Source: Arhodomonas aquaeolei DSM 8974 (GTDB taxonomy: Bacteria > Pseudomonadota > Gammaproteobacteria > Nitrococcales > Nitrococcaceae). Taken from it: a DNA stretch of 64,000 bases. Shown piece after piece: positions 1-12,267 of the stretch. A model generated the notes under the pieces. The model searched no databases, had not been told where the DNA came from, and saw only the letters and a list, made by a program, of their open reading frames with translations. Made by a program: the position numbers and the translations under genes. The stretch spans positions 354,589 to 418,588 of the forward strand of contig NZ_KB894800.1 in NCBI RefSeq assembly GCF_000374645.1, written 5' to 3'. Position 1 is the stretch's first letter; each line of letters begins with the position of its first letter.

Positions 1-2022
1 GCCGAGGACCTGCTCTCGGTAGTCTTCCCGGACCAGCTCGCCTGCGCCGAGAACCTCGCCGGCGCCCGCGAGATCCCCGAGCACCCGCTGGTCACCCAGA
101 CGCTCCACGACTGCCTGGCGGAGAGTCTGGATACCGACGGTCTGGAGGCGCTGCTCGAGCGGCTGGAACGCAGCGAGATCACGGTCACGACCCGCGACCT
201 CGCCGCCCCCTCCCCCCTCGCCGAGGAGGTGATCAACGCCCGCCCTTACGCCTTCCTGGACGACGGCGCCCAGGAGGAGCGCCGCACGCTCAGCATCGCC
301 GGCAATGCCACCCCCGGCTCGCCGGAGGCCTGGGCGCAACCGGACGCCGCCGCCGTCGCACGGGTGTGCGCCGAGGTCTGGCCCCGGCCCCGCGACGCCG
401 ATGAGCTCCACGACGCCCTGGTCACCTACGGCTTCCTCACCACCGATGAAGGCACCGCCGGCGAGTGGCGCACACTCTTCGAACAGCTCGGCACCGAACG
501 GCGCGCCGGTGCCGTGTCCGTGCCCGGCGGCGTAACGTTGTGGCTGGCGGCGGAGCGCCTCGCGGAGGTGCAGGCCCTGTCCCCGGACGTCCCCGCCCGC
601 CCCGCCATCGACGCCGTGGGCACGCCCCCGACGGACGCCGACACGGCGCTCACCGGGCTGCTGCGCTCACGCCTGGAGGGGCTGGGGCCCGTGACCGCGG
701 ATGCGCTCGCGGCGCCGCTGGGTGTCGACGACGCATGCGTGGCGGCGGCGCTCGCCCGGCTCGAAACCGAGGGTTTCGCGATTCAGGGTCGTTTCACCGC
801 CGACGCCGGGGCCGTGCAGTGGTGCGAGCGCGGGCTGCTCGCGCGCATCCAGCGTTACAGCCTGCAGCGCCGCCGCGCCCGTGCCGAACCCGTCGCGCCC
901 CGGCGCTACCTGCGCTTTCTCGTCGGCTGGCACGGCCTCGACGAGCGCGGCGAGGGGGTGGAGACACTCGCCGGCGCTCTGGAACAGCTCGAGGGCTTTC
1001 CCGTGCCGGCGCGCGCGTGGGAGAGCGACGTACTGCCCGCCCGGGTCGTGGACTACACCGGCGGCCAGCTCGACCAGCTGCTCACCACCGGTCGTTTCGC
1101 CTGGCTGCGGCTGACCCCGCCGCGCGCCGGCGACGACGGCCGCCGCCACGCCGCCCCCGTCCGGCACACACCCATCTCGCTGATAGAACGTGAGAACCTG
1201 GCCCACTGGCGGACGGCGACCCCGGCACCGCAGGCCGGGGAGACCGGCCTTTCCGGCGGGGCGGAGCGGGTGCTCGCCGCCCTGGGCGGGCACGGTGCCT
1301 CATTCTTCGCCGACCTGGTCGCGGCCACGGGCATGCTCCGCACCCAGGTCGAGGAGGCCCTTGCCGAGCTCGTCGCCATGGGCCGGGTCACGGCGGATAC
1401 CTTCGACGGGCTGCGCGCGCTCATCGCCCCGAGTCACAAGCGCCCGTCGTTCGCTCCCCGCGGCCGGCGGCGCCGACGTAGCGCACCGGGCGTGGACGCC
1501 GCCGGGCGCTGGGCGGCGCTCCGGGCACCCGCACCGGGCGCCGACGAACGCCGGCGCATGACCGACCTCGCCGCCCTGGAGCACATCGCCCGGGTGCTGC
1601 TGCGTCGCTACGGCGTGGTCTTCCGCCGGGTGCTGGCCCGCGAGCAGGCACTGCCGCCGTGGCGGGAACTGCTCTACGTCTTCCGGCTGCTGGAGGCCCG
1701 TGGCGAGATCCACGGTGGCCGTTTCGTGGACCAGTTCGCCGGCGAGCAGTTCGCCCATCCCGATGCGGTGGGGGCGCTCGCGCGCTACCGCCATGCCGAA
1801 CCGGACGACACCCTCGTGGTGATCTCCGCGGCGGATCCGGTGAACCTGATGGGCATCGTCACGCCCGGCGGACGGATCCCGGCCTCCCCCGCCAACCGCA
1901 TCCTCCTGCGCGACGGCGCCCCCGTCGCCGCGCAGATCGGGGGCGAGGTCCACTACCTGGAGACGCTGCCCCCCGAGGCCCAGTGGGACGCGCGCACGCG
2001 GCTGGTACGGCGGGCGGGATAA
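1..2022 (+). CDS. lhr: Lhr-family ATP-dependent helicase, C-terminal part (5' truncated by window)
   Basis: The frame is open from base 1 and ends at a TAA at 2020-2022, so 673 residues of the C-terminal half are visible and the RecA-like motor domains lie outside the window. The segment FLDDGAQEERR near residue 83, the arginine-rich GRRRRRSAPGVDAAGRW segment and the following RYGVVFRRVLARE and GRFVDQFAGEQFA stretches are typical of the winged-helix and C-terminal regions of long Lhr-type DNA helicases (DNA repair). The first in-frame start-like codon inside the window, a GTG at 229, is internal and should not be taken as the start. The gene is convergent with ppc, 105 bases away. Confidence 0.85.
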   Translation, partial: AEDLLSVVFPDQLACAENLAGAREIPEHPLVTQTLHDCLAESLDTDGLEALLERLERSEITVTTRDLAAPSPLAEEVINARPYAFLDDGAQEERRTLSIAGNATPGSPEAWAQPDAAAVARVCAEVWPRPRDADELHDALVTYGFLTTDEGTAGEWRTLFEQLGTERRAGAVSVPGGVTLWLAAERLAEVQALSPDVPARPAIDAVGTPPTDADTALTGLLRSRLEGLGPVTADALAAPLGVDDACVAAALARLETEGFAIQGRFTADAGAVQWCERGLLARIQRYSLQRRRARAEPVAPRRYLRFLVGWHGLDERGEGVETLAGALEQLEGFPVPARAWESDVLPARVVDYTGGQLDQLLTTGRFAWLRLTPPRAGDDGRRHAAPVRHTPISLIERENLAHWRTATPAPQAGETGLSGGAERVLAALGGHGASFFADLVAATGMLRTQVEEALAELVAMGRVTADTFDGLRALIAPSHKRPSFAPRGRRRRRSAPGVDAAGRWAALRAPAPGADERRRMTDLAALEHIARVLLRRYGVVFRRVLAREQALPPWRELLYVFRLLEARGEIHGGRFVDQFAGEQFAHPDAVGALARYRHAEPDDTLVVISAADPVNLMGIVTPGGRIPASPANRILLRDGAPVAAQIGGEVHYLETLPPEAQWDARTRLVRRAG

Positions 2023-2127
2023 GCGACAGGGCGCGAGGAAGCAGGGACGGCCTGACGGGGCGCCGTGCCCCATACGGCCGGGGCGGCCCCGGTGTGTCCC
2101 GCGCTTTCCGCTCCGGGGTTGCCGCCC

Positions 2128-4767
2128 CTACCCGGTGTTGCGCATACCCGCGGCGATGCCGTTGATGCAGACCATCAGTGGCGGCAGCAGCGCCTCCTCG
2201 CGGCCGTGGCGCACGCGGTCGAGGAGCTCCACCTGGATCAGGTTGAGCGGGTCGACGTAAGGGTTGCGCACCGCCACCGAGCGCTGCACCACGGGGAAGT
2301 CCTCCAGCGGCGCCTCGTGGCCGGTGACCGCGAGCACCCCGTCGAGAGTCCGGTCGTACTGCCCGCGCAGCCGCTCGCCCAGCCCGCGCAGCGGCTCCGG
2401 CACCAGCCGCGCGTCGTACCAGGCGGCCACCTGCGGGTCGCCCTTGGCGAGCACCATCTCGACCATGTCCAGGAACGCGCGGAAGAACGGCCACTGGCGG
2501 TACATCTCGCGCAGGGTCTCGCCATCCTCCGCGAGTCCCTCCGCCAGGGCCTCGCCCACGCCGAGCCAGGCCGGCAGCAGCAACCGCGTCTGCGTCCACG
2601 AGAAGATCCAGGGGATCGCCCGCAGGCTCTCCACGCCGCGGGTCGGCTTGCGCCGCGCCGGGCGACTGCCGATGGTCAGCATCCCGATCTCGTGCTCCGG
2701 GGTGGCGTGGCGGAAGTAGTCGATGAACTCCGGGGTCTCGCGCACCAGGCCGCGGTAGGTATCCCGTGCGGTGGCGGCGAGACGGTCCATGAGCGTCCGC
2801 CAGTCGTCCTGCGGGGAGGCCGGCGGGCACAGCGAGGCCTCCAGCACCGCGGTGGTGTAGAGCTCGAGGTTGCGCTGGGCGATGCCCGGCAGCCCGAACT
2901 TCGCCTGGATCACCTCGCCCTGCTCGGTCACCCGCAGCCGCCCCTCCACGCTGCCCGGGGGCTGGGATAGGATGGCGGCGTGGGTGGGGCCGCCACCACG
3001 GCCGATGGACCCGCCACGGCCGTGGAACAGCGTCAGTCGGACGCCCTGGCGCCGGGCCAGCGCCACCAGCCGCTCCTGGGTCTGGTAGAGCGCCCAGGCG
3101 GCGGTGAGGTGCCCGGCGTCCTTGCCCGAATCGGAGTAGCCGATCATCACCTCCTGGTGACCCTGGATGCGCTCGCGGTACCAGGGGATCTCCAGCAGCC
3201 GCTCCATGGTGGCCTCGGCGGCCTCCAGGTCGTCCAGGGTCTCGAACAGCGGCACCACGCGCAGGAAGTGCCGCACCCCCGCCTCCTTCTGCAGCAGCTC
3301 GACGGCGAGGATGTCCGACGGGCGCGCGGCCATGGAGATCACGTAGGCACCGAGGGAATCCGGCCCCATCTCCGCCATCACGGCGAAGGTGTCGAGCACC
3401 TCGCGGACCTCCTCGTCCGGCTGGAACTCCCGCGGCACCAGCGGCCGGCGGCTGGAGAGCTCGCGGATAAGGAAGGCCTGGCGGTCGTCCTCGTCCCACT
3501 CGTGGTAGCTGCCCAGGCCCAGCTCCCGGGTGATGGCATCCAGGGCATCGTTGTGGCGCCCGGCCTCCTGGCGCACGTCCACGCGCATCAGGGTCAGGCC
3601 GAACACGGACAGCCGCCGGATCAGGTCCAGTAGCCGGCCCTCGGCGACCACGCCGGCACCGCACGCCTGCAGGGAGTGATAGCAGGTCAGCAGCGGCTCG
3701 CGCAGCTCCTCCGCATAGCGGTAGACGGGCGCGTCCGCCGGCCGCTCGCCGGCGAGGCGGGCGTCGATCCAGGCGCGGGTGTCGCGCAGACGCTGGCGAA
3801 CGTCCTTGAGGACCTGGCGGTACGGCTCCCAGGCTGCGCCGGAGGCGCGCTGGAGCTCGTCGTCGGCACACTGCAGCGACAGCTCGGTGATCAGCCGGCC
3901 GACCTCCTGCTCGTAGAGCTGGACGGCCATCCAGCGGTTGAGCAGGCAGACCTCACGGGTAACCGTGGCGGTGACCCGGGGGTTACCGTCGCGGTCGCCC
4001 CCCATCCAGGAGCCGAAGCGGATGGGTGCGGCATCCAGCGGCAGGTGCTCGCCGGTACGCCGGTAGACCTGGCGGTCGAGCCGGCGGAGGTAGCGCGGGA
4101 TGACGTCCCAGAGGGTCTGCTCGATCACCGCCAGCCCCCAGCGTGCCTCGTCCTGGGGGCGCGGGCGCTGGCGGCGAATCTCGTCGGTGTACCAGGCCGC
4201 GGTGATCTCGCGGCGCAGCGACTGGTGGACCTCCTCGATCTCCTCGGGGATGGGGTCGAGACGGTCCTGCTGGTCCAGCAGCTCGGCGATGCGGTTGTAC
4301 TTCTGCAGGAGGGTGCGACGGCTGACCTCGGTGGGATGGGCGGTCAGCACCAGCTCGATGGACAGGTCACACACGGCCTGGTGGAGCCGCTCGCCGTCGA
4401 CCTCACCGCTCAGGCGCTCGAAGCTCTCCTCCAGCGAGCCGCGCAGCGGTGCGGAATCCGGGTCGCGCAGCCACGTCCGGCTGCGGCGTACCCGGTGGTG
4501 CTGCTCGGCGATGTTGGCGAGGTTGAGAAACTGCGAGAACGCGCGCACCACCGGCATGATGTGCTCGTCCGGCAGCTCGGCGAGCATGCGCTCCAGCGCC
4601 TGCGCGGCCTCCGCGTCGCCGGCGCGTGCCTCCTTGGACAGGCGCCGGACCTCCTCGACGACGTGGAAGACGGACTCGCCGGCCTGCTCGTAGAGCGTGC
4701 TGCCGAGCAGCCCGCCGAGCTGGCGGATGTCCTCGCGGAGCGGCGCATCGGTGCGCTTGTCATTCAT
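2128..4767 (-). CDS. ppc: Phosphoenolpyruvate carboxylase
   Basis: An 879-residue protein, the usual length for bacterial PEP carboxylase, which makes oxaloacetate from PEP and bicarbonate to refill the TCA cycle. Visible signatures are the N-terminal catalytic histidine segment LTAHPTEVSRR, the MGGDRDGNPRV segment, the glycine-rich loop HGRGGSIGRGGGPTHAA, and the invariant C-terminal end NTG. It lies downstream of the isocitrate dehydrogenase gene on the same strand, but a strong terminator in between suggests separate transcription. The start ATG at 4765-4767 has GGGAG just upstream on the minus strand. Confidence 0.97.
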   Translation of the reverse strand: MNDKRTDAPLREDIRQLGGLLGSTLYEQAGESVFHVVEEVRRLSKEARAGDAEAAQALERMLAELPDEHIMPVVRAFSQFLNLANIAEQHHRVRRSRTWLRDPDSAPLRGSLEESFERLSGEVDGERLHQAVCDLSIELVLTAHPTEVSRRTLLQKYNRIAELLDQQDRLDPIPEEIEEVHQSLRREITAAWYTDEIRRQRPRPQDEARWGLAVIEQTLWDVIPRYLRRLDRQVYRRTGEHLPLDAAPIRFGSWMGGDRDGNPRVTATVTREVCLLNRWMAVQLYEQEVGRLITELSLQCADDELQRASGAAWEPYRQVLKDVRQRLRDTRAWIDARLAGERPADAPVYRYAEELREPLLTCYHSLQACGAGVVAEGRLLDLIRRLSVFGLTLMRVDVRQEAGRHNDALDAITRELGLGSYHEWDEDDRQAFLIRELSSRRPLVPREFQPDEEVREVLDTFAVMAEMGPDSLGAYVISMAARPSDILAVELLQKEAGVRHFLRVVPLFETLDDLEAAEATMERLLEIPWYRERIQGHQEVMIGYSDSGKDAGHLTAAWALYQTQERLVALARRQGVRLTLFHGRGGSIGRGGGPTHAAILSQPPGSVEGRLRVTEQGEVIQAKFGLPGIAQRNLELYTTAVLEASLCPPASPQDDWRTLMDRLAATARDTYRGLVRETPEFIDYFRHATPEHEIGMLTIGSRPARRKPTRGVESLRAIPWIFSWTQTRLLLPAWLGVGEALAEGLAEDGETLREMYRQWPFFRAFLDMVEMVLAKGDPQVAAWYDARLVPEPLRGLGERLRGQYDRTLDGVLAVTGHEAPLEDFPVVQRSVAVRNPYVDPLNLIQVELLDRVRHGREEALLPPLMVCINGIAAGMRNTG

Positions 4768-4928
4768 TCTCTAAATCTCCCCCTGGGCGGACGTGTTATC
4801 CAGACTACCCCGAACATGACTCCTGCCTCATCCCGGCGTCCCCGTCCGCACCGGCGCGGCACCAAATGCCCGCGCCCGTCCCGGGCGCAGATCCGCGTCG
4901 CCGCCGCCAGGCTCACGGGGCCGCACAC

Positions 4929-4963
4929 AGAAACGCCCGGGCGCACGCAGCACCCGGGCGTTC
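4929..4963 (-). terminator. Rho-independent terminator after icd
   Basis: On the minus strand the 10-base arm AACGCCCGGG pairs perfectly with CCCGGGCGTT across an 11-base loop and is followed by a short T-rich run. It lies about 25 bases after the isocitrate dehydrogenase stop codon and before ppc. Confidence 0.75.
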
Positions 4964-4986
4964 GGTACCGCCAGGGGCGGTGGGAC

Positions 4987-6744
<1,758 letters not shown>

Positions 6745-7086
6745 GAATAACCTCCCTAGAGACATTGGGGCGGCGCCGGCTTCTGGCCTTTGCCCGGGGC
6801 ATGCGCCCGCCCATCGTGGTCCGGTTGCATCGAAGGCGGCCCGACAGCCGATACCGCCGGGATTGTTCCCCCCGATCGGGGTCGGCCGGGCGCGCCCGGA
6901 TTCCGCGCTCTCGAAGCGCGCCATTTTCGCCGACCAGCCCCCACCGTTCAAGAAATTGCTGATTTTGATGCGTAGAATCACGATGATGGGCGCTGGGGCG
7001 CTTTCACGGTTGGTGCGGTGCAGCGCCGCCCGTGAAAGCGCCCTGCCGGCCTCATCCCACACAGAACAGCTCAGGGAGTCCCCGTC
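6745..7086. other. Intergenic region between divergent icd and thiolase genes
   Basis: This 342-base spacer has no convincing gene. It must hold the promoters of both divergent genes. On the thiolase side, TAGAAT at 6973-6978 resembles a -10 element, but no good -35 is seen at normal spacing. An AT-richer patch lies at about 6950-6980 and a perfect inverted repeat (separate entry) lies between it and the thiolase start. Confidence 0.6.
6996..7043 (+). promoter_or_regulatory. Perfect 14-bp inverted repeat in the thiolase leader
   Basis: GGGCGCTTTCACGG at 6996-7009 is repeated in inverse at 7030-7043 with a 20-base spacer. It sits downstream of a possible -10 element and about 43 bases before the thiolase start, so it could be a transcription-factor operator or a leader hairpin. 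No factor can be named. Confidence 0.55.
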
Positions 7087-8271
7087 ATGCAGGACGTAGT
7101 CGTTGTCAGCGGTGTCCGCACCCCCGTCGGCAGTTACGGCGGTGCGCTCAAGGACGTCCCCCTCGGCGAGCTCGCCGCCTCGGTGGTGCGTGAGTCGGTC
7201 GCCCGTGCCGGCGTCTCGCCGGAGGCGGTGGGACATACGGTCTTCGGCAATGTCATCCACACCGAGCCGCGGGACATGTACCTCGCCCGGGTCGCCTCCG
7301 TGAACGGCGGCCTGCCCGTGACCACCCCGGCGCTCACCCTCAACCGCCTGTGCGGCAGCGGCCTGCAGGCCATCCTCACCGCCGCGGACTACATCCGCGC
7401 CGGCGACGCGGACTGCACCGTCGCCGGCGGCGGCGACGCCATGAGCCGCGCCCCCTACTGGCTGCCGAGCGGCCGCTGGGGCCAGCGCATGGGCGACGGG
7501 CAGATGCTCGACGCCATGGTTGGCGCGCTCACCGACCCGTTCGACAAGTGCCACATGGGTGTCACCGCGGAGAACGTCGCCGAGAAGTGGGGGATCTCCC
7601 GCGAGGACCAGGACGCGCTGGCCGCGGAGAGCCACCGCCGGGCGACCGCCGCCATCGACGCCGGCTACTTCCGCGAGCAGATCCTCCCGGTGGAGATCCG
7701 CGGGCGCAAGGGCACGGTCACCGTGGACACCGACGAGGGCCCGCGCCGCGACATCGACGCCGAGCGTATGGCCGCGATGAAGCCCGTGTTCAAGCGCGAC
7801 GGCGGCACCGTCACCGCCGGCAACGCCTCGACGCTCAACGACGGCGCCGCCGCGGTGGTGCTCGCCTCCCGCGAGGCCGCCGAGCGCCAGGGCCTGAAAC
7901 CGCGGGCGCGACTGGTCGCCGGCACCGTCGCCGCCGTGGACCCCCGGTACATGGGTATCGGCCCCGTCCCCGCCGTGCACCAGCTGCTCGAGCGCACTGG
8001 AGTGGCCGCCGACGACGTGGACACCTGGGAGATCAACGAGGCCTTCGCCGCGCAGGCCCTCGCGGTGGTGCGCGACCTCGAGCTGGACCCGGCGCGGGTG
8101 AACCCCAACGGGAGCGGTATCTCCCTCGGCCACCCCATCGGCGCCACCGGGGCCATCCTCACGGTCAAGGCCATCCATGAGCTCGAGCGCATCGGCGGGC
8201 GTTACGCCGTGGTCACCATGTGCATCGGCGGCGGCCAGGGCATCGCCGCGCTGTTCGAGCGCCTGGACTGA
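7087..8271 (+). CDS. Acetyl-CoA C-acetyltransferase (thiolase)
   Basis: 394 residues, normal for a biosynthetic thiolase, which condenses two acetyl-CoA to acetoacetyl-CoA or cleaves the product. Visible catalytic motifs: [10 protein letters not shown] (nucleophilic Cys near 89), [18 protein letters not shown] (His near 348) and CIGGGQGIA (Cys near 379) at the C terminus. The start ATG follows a CAGGGAG-type ribosome site. No phaB or phaC is adjacent, so polyhydroxyalkanoate synthesis cannot be inferred from context; fatty-acid or amino-acid degradation is equally possible. Confidence 0.92.
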   Translation: MQDVVVVSGVRTPVGSYGGALKDVPLGELAASVVRESVARAGVSPEAVGHTVFGNVIHTEPRDMYLARVASVNGGLPVTTPALTLNRLCGSGLQAILTAADYIRAGDADCTVAGGGDAMSRAPYWLPSGRWGQRMGDGQMLDAMVGALTDPFDKCHMGVTAENVAEKWGISREDQDALAAESHRRATAAIDAGYFREQILPVEIRGRKGTVTVDTDEGPRRDIDAERMAAMKPVFKRDGGTVTAGNASTLNDGAAAVVLASREAAERQGLKPRARLVAGTVAAVDPRYMGIGPVPAVHQLLERTGVAADDVDTWEINEAFAAQALAVVRDLELDPARVNPNGSGISLGHPIGATGAILTVKAIHELERIGGRYAVVTMCIGGGQGIAALFERLD

Positions 8272-8294
8272 CCGTCCCGGAGACACCGTCACGC

Positions 8295-8333
8295 CCCCGG
8301 GGCACGGGCCGGCACCCGGCCCGTGCCCCGGGG
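8295..8333. terminator. Perfect 18-bp hairpin between thiolase and glnE
   Basis: The arm CCCCGGGGCACGGGCCGG at 8295-8312 has an exact reverse complement at 8316-8333, separated only by CAC. There is no T-run, so termination would be atypical; it may act as a transcription barrier or an mRNA 3'-end stabiliser. Confidence 0.55.
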
Positions 8334-8372
8334 ATGTGCCGAGGTGTGCACCACCTGTAGTAGGCTCCGCCC

Positions 8373-11300
8373 ATGAGCATGGACAACGCCCCCAAGCCCC
8401 TGCGCGACGCCCTCGATGCCCTGCCCGACACCCTCCGGGACGGGGTCGCGGAGCAGCTGGAAACCCTGCTCGCCGAACGCGGCGCGCCGGACGACGCCCG
8501 GGTCCGGGCCACCCTGCCCCGGGTCTGGGCGACCAGCCCGTTCGTGGCCCGGGTCTGTCTGCAGCGCCCGGAGGCGCTCACCACGCTGACCGACCCGGCC
8601 CCGCTCACCGAGGCGCGCACCCTGGACGCCTACCGCGAACGCCTGGACCACGCCATCGCGGATGCCGACGGCACCGAGGCACTGCAGCGCGCCCTGCGCC
8701 GCTTCCGCGACGTGGAGATGGCGCGTATCGCCTGGCGGGACCTCGCCGGCATCGCACCCCTGGAGGAGACCCTCGGCGAGCTCTCCGGCCTCGCCGAGGC
8801 CTGCATCGACCGTACCCTCGCCCACCTCTACGAGCGTCGCTGCGCGCTCTGGGGCGTGCCGCGCAACGCCGACGGCGAGGCCCTGCGGATGAGCGTGATC
8901 GGCATGGGCAAGCTCGGCGGCGGCGAGCTCAACTTCTCCTCGGATATCGACCTGATCTTCGCCTTCCCCGAAGCGGGCGAGACCGACGGCCGGCGCCCGC
9001 GGGCGAACGAGGAGTTCTTCAACCGCCTCGGCCAGGAGCTGATCGCCGCGCTGGACCGGCAGACACCGGACGGCCAGGCCTTCCGGGTGGACATGCGCCT
9101 GCGCCCCTTCGGCAGCTCCGGCCCGCTGGCAAGCAGCTTCAACGCCCTCGAGCTCTACTACCAGAACCAGGGCCGGGAGTGGGAACGCTACGCCATGATC
9201 AAGGCGCGGATCGTCGGCGGTGACTACGAGCGCGGGGCGACCCTGCTCGCGGCCCTGAGGCCGTTCGTCTATCGCCGCTACCTCGACTACGGCGCCTTCG
9301 AGAACCTGCGCGAGATGAAGGCCCTGGTCGACCGCGAGGTCCGGCGCCGGGGCATGGCGGACAACATCAAGCTCGGCCGCGGCGGCATCCGCGAGATCGA
9401 GTTCATCGTCCAGGCCTTCCAGCTCATCCGCGGCGGCCAGGAGCCGGCCCTGCAGGGGCGCTCGCTGCTGGAGATGCTCTCGCGACTCGCCGAGCACGAC
9501 CAGATCCCCGCGCACACCCGCGACGAGCTCGCCGAGGGCTATGCCTTCCTGCGCCGCAGCGAGAACCGGCTGCAGGCGATGTACGACAGCCAGACCCACC
9601 AGCTTCCGGACGATCCCCTGGACGGCGCCCGGCTCGCCCTCGCCATGGGCTACCCGGATTACGACACCTTCACCGCCGCGCTGGAGGGCTGGCGCGCCCG
9701 GGTGCAGGCCCACTTCGACCAGGTCTTCGTCGCCCCCCAGGAGGCCGGCGAGGCCGATGCCGGGGCCACCGACTTCGGCGACGTCTGGAACGCCACCCTC
9801 GACGACGACGAGACCGACGAGTTCCTCCACGACGCCGGCTTCGCCCACCCCTCGCGCGGCCGCGAGCGCATCGCCGCCCTGCGCGAGGGCCACACCGCAC
9901 GCTCGCTCTCGGCCCGCGGCCGGGGCCGGCTCGACCGGCTCATGCCCATGCTGCTGCAGGCCGTCTCCGGCCAGCCCGGCCCGGACGCCACCCTGGAGCG
10001 GGTGCTCTCGCTGCTGGAGACGGTGGCCCGGCGCACCGTCTACCTGGCGCTGCTCAGCGAGAACCCGATGGCGCTGTCCCAGCTCGTGCAGCTATGCAGC
10101 GCCAGCCCCTGGATCGCGCGGCTGCTCGCACGCCACCCGGTGCTCCTCGACGAGCTCCTCGACCCGCGCACGCTGTACACGCCGCTGCGCCGCGAGGCCC
10201 TGGCCGGGGAGCTCGCCGCACGCATGGCCCGGGTCGACGACGACGACCTCGAGCGCCAGATGGAGGAGCTGCGCCACTTCCGCCAGGCCAACGTCCTGCG
10301 CGTGGCCGCCGCGGACCTCGCCGAGGCGATCCCGATCATGGTGGTCAGCGACTACCTCACCGACATCGCCGAGGTGGTGGTCGAGGAGGTCCTGCGCGTC
10401 GCCTGGTACCACGTCAGCCGCCGTTTCGGTGAGCCCACCGGCTTGGTGGACGGCGAGCACGTGCGCCAGGGCTTCGCGGTGCTCGCCTACGGCAAGCTCG
10501 GCGGCATCGAGCTCGGCTACGGCTCGGACCTGGACCTGGTGTTCGTCAACGACGCCCGCGGCGAGGCGCTGCACACCGACGGCGAGAAGAGCGTGGAGAA
10601 CGCGGTATTCTTCGCCCGCCTCGCCCAGCGCATCATTCACATCCTGGCCACCACCACCCCCGGCGGCATCCTCTACGAGGTGGACACGCGGCTGCGCCCC
10701 AGTGGCAAGTCGGGGCTGCTCGCCACCAGCCTCGACGCCTTCGCCACCTACCAGCGCGACAACGCCTGGACCTGGGAGCACCAGGCCCTGGTGCGCGCCC
10801 GGGTGGTCGCCGGAGACACTGACCTCGGCAAGCGCATCGAGGCGCTGCGCCGCGAGATCCTCTGCCGCCCCCGCGACCCCGGGGCGCTGCGCGGGGAGGT
10901 CGCCGCCATGCGCGAGCGCATGCGCCGTGCCAAGGCCTCCGGCGACGAGGAGACCTTCGACCTCAAGAACGACCGGGGCGGTATCGCGGATATCGAATTT
11001 ATGGTCCAATATGGGGTCCTTGCCGGAGCCCATGACAACCCCGGCCTGCTGCGATTCACGGACAATATCCGCCTGCTCGGCGAGCTCTCCCGCGACGACG
11101 GTCTCGTCGGCGAGGACGACGCGGAGACCCTCGCCGAGGCCTACCGGGTATTCCGCGCGGAGATCCATCGGCTGACGCTACAGGAGCTGCCCGCACGGGT
11201 TCCCGCCGAGCGCTTCCGGGCGCAGCGCGAGGCGGTCACGGCGCTGTGGTCGCGGATCATGGGCGCGGCGCATACCCCGGAACCGGGCGAGACCACATAG
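8373..11300 (+). CDS. glnE: Bifunctional glutamine synthetase adenylyltransferase/adenylyl-removing enzyme
   Basis: 975 residues, the usual GlnE length. It adds and removes AMP on glutamine synthetase under control of PII and glutamine. The two nucleotidyltransferase domains are recognisable by [20 protein letters not shown] near 172-191 (deadenylylating half) and [20 protein letters not shown] near 706-725 (adenylylating half). The start lacks a clear Shine-Dalgarno sequence; TAGGCT lies only six bases upstream of the ATG, so a leaderless message is conceivable. It is followed after 21 bases by ilvE on the same strand. Confidence 0.97.
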   Translation: MSMDNAPKPLRDALDALPDTLRDGVAEQLETLLAERGAPDDARVRATLPRVWATSPFVARVCLQRPEALTTLTDPAPLTEARTLDAYRERLDHAIADADGTEALQRALRRFRDVEMARIAWRDLAGIAPLEETLGELSGLAEACIDRTLAHLYERRCALWGVPRNADGEALRMSVIGMGKLGGGELNFSSDIDLIFAFPEAGETDGRRPRANEEFFNRLGQELIAALDRQTPDGQAFRVDMRLRPFGSSGPLASSFNALELYYQNQGREWERYAMIKARIVGGDYERGATLLAALRPFVYRRYLDYGAFENLREMKALVDREVRRRGMADNIKLGRGGIREIEFIVQAFQLIRGGQEPALQGRSLLEMLSRLAEHDQIPAHTRDELAEGYAFLRRSENRLQAMYDSQTHQLPDDPLDGARLALAMGYPDYDTFTAALEGWRARVQAHFDQVFVAPQEAGEADAGATDFGDVWNATLDDDETDEFLHDAGFAHPSRGRERIAALREGHTARSLSARGRGRLDRLMPMLLQAVSGQPGPDATLERVLSLLETVARRTVYLALLSENPMALSQLVQLCSASPWIARLLARHPVLLDELLDPRTLYTPLRREALAGELAARMARVDDDDLERQMEELRHFRQANVLRVAAADLAEAIPIMVVSDYLTDIAEVVVEEVLRVAWYHVSRRFGEPTGLVDGEHVRQGFAVLAYGKLGGIELGYGSDLDLVFVNDARGEALHTDGEKSVENAVFFARLAQRIIHILATTTPGGILYEVDTRLRPSGKSGLLATSLDAFATYQRDNAWTWEHQALVRARVVAGDTDLGKRIEALRREILCRPRDPGALRGEVAAMRERMRRAKASGDEETFDLKNDRGGIADIEFMVQYGVLAGAHDNPGLLRFTDNIRLLGELSRDDGLVGEDDAETLAEAYRVFRAEIHRLTLQELPARVPAERFRAQREAVTALWSRIMGAAHTPEPGETT

Positions 11301-11321
11301 AGCGTGTAAGGAGTGCCGCGC

Positions 11322-12245
11322 ATGAGCATGGCGGACCGGGACGGCGTGATCTGGATCGACGGCGAGTTCGTGCCCTGGCGCGACGCCAGGGTCCACGTCC
11401 TCACCCACACGCTCCACTACGGCTTCGGCGTCTTCGAGGGTGTCCGCGCCTACAACACGGTCCACGGCCCGGCGATCTTCCGGCTGTTCGAGCACACCCG
11501 GCGTTTCATGGACTCCGCCAAGATCCTCGGCCTGCCGATGCCCTTCGACGCGGACACCATCAACCGGGCCTGCATCGAGACGGTGCGCGAGAACGGCCTG
11601 GAGAGCGCCTACCTCCGGCCGATGGCGTTCCTGGGCTCCGAGGGCATGGGCCTGCGCGCCGACGGGCTGTCCACGCACGTGATGGTCGCCGCCTGGCACT
11701 GGGGCGCCTATCTCGGCGCCGAGGCCATCGAGCGCGGCATCCGCATCAAGACCTCGTCGTTCTCGCGCCACCACGTCAACGTGGCCATGTGCCGCGCCAA
11801 GGCGAACGGCAACTACATCAACTCGATGATGGCGCTGCAGGAGGCGGTGGCCGCCGGCTACGACGAGGCGCTGCTGCTCGACGTGGACGGCTTCGTCGCC
11901 GAGGGCTCCGGGGAGAACTTCTTCATGGTGCGCGACGGGGTGATCCACACCCCGGAGCTCACCTCCGCGCTCGCCGGCGTCACCCGCGACGCGGTCATGC
12001 AGCTCGCCGACGAGGCGGGCTACGAGGTACGCGAGCGGCGGATCACCCGCGACGAGGTCTACGTCTGCGACGAGGCGTTCTTCACCGGGACCGCCGCCGA
12101 GGTCACCCCCATCCGCGAGCTCGACGGCCGGATGCTCGGCGAGGGCCGCCGCGGGCCGGTGACCGCGGACCTGCAGAAACGCTTCTTCGACCAGGTGGAG
12201 GGCCGCCGGGACGCCCACCCCGAATGGCTGACCCCGGTCGCCTGA
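11322..12245 (+). CDS. ilvE: Branched-chain amino-acid aminotransferase
   Basis: 307 residues of the fold-type IV PLP aminotransferase family: FEGVRAYNTVHGPAIFRL near the N terminus, the PLP-lysine segment CRAKANGNYINSMMA, and the GSGENFFMV and FFTGTAAEVTPI motifs typical of IlvE. It transaminates Leu, Ile and Val with 2-oxoglutarate. I chose the ATG at 11322 because AAGGAG at 11308-11313 is eight bases upstream; a GTG at 11313 overlaps that site and is unlikely. It is probably cotranscribed with glnE and the two genes after it. Confidence 0.95.
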   Translation: MSMADRDGVIWIDGEFVPWRDARVHVLTHTLHYGFGVFEGVRAYNTVHGPAIFRLFEHTRRFMDSAKILGLPMPFDADTINRACIETVRENGLESAYLRPMAFLGSEGMGLRADGLSTHVMVAAWHWGAYLGAEAIERGIRIKTSSFSRHHVNVAMCRAKANGNYINSMMALQEAVAAGYDEALLLDVDGFVAEGSGENFFMVRDGVIHTPELTSALAGVTRDAVMQLADEAGYEVRERRITRDEVYVCDEAFFTGTAAEVTPIRELDGRMLGEGRRGPVTADLQKRFFDQVEGRRDAHPEWLTPVA

Positions 12246-12267
12246 ACATCGCTCGGGAGGATACGAC

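Noticed and set aside
1859-3871. 670-codon minus-strand open frame across ppc
   Set aside because: It is a shifted frame of ppc: its Arg/Pro/Gly/Ala-rich product has no domain, while the ppc frame is complete. High G+C makes such frames common here.
6745-8292. Upstream extension of the isocitrate dehydrogenase frame
   Set aside because: The frame stays open into the thiolase antisense, but the family N terminus and a GGGAGG site place the start at 6744.
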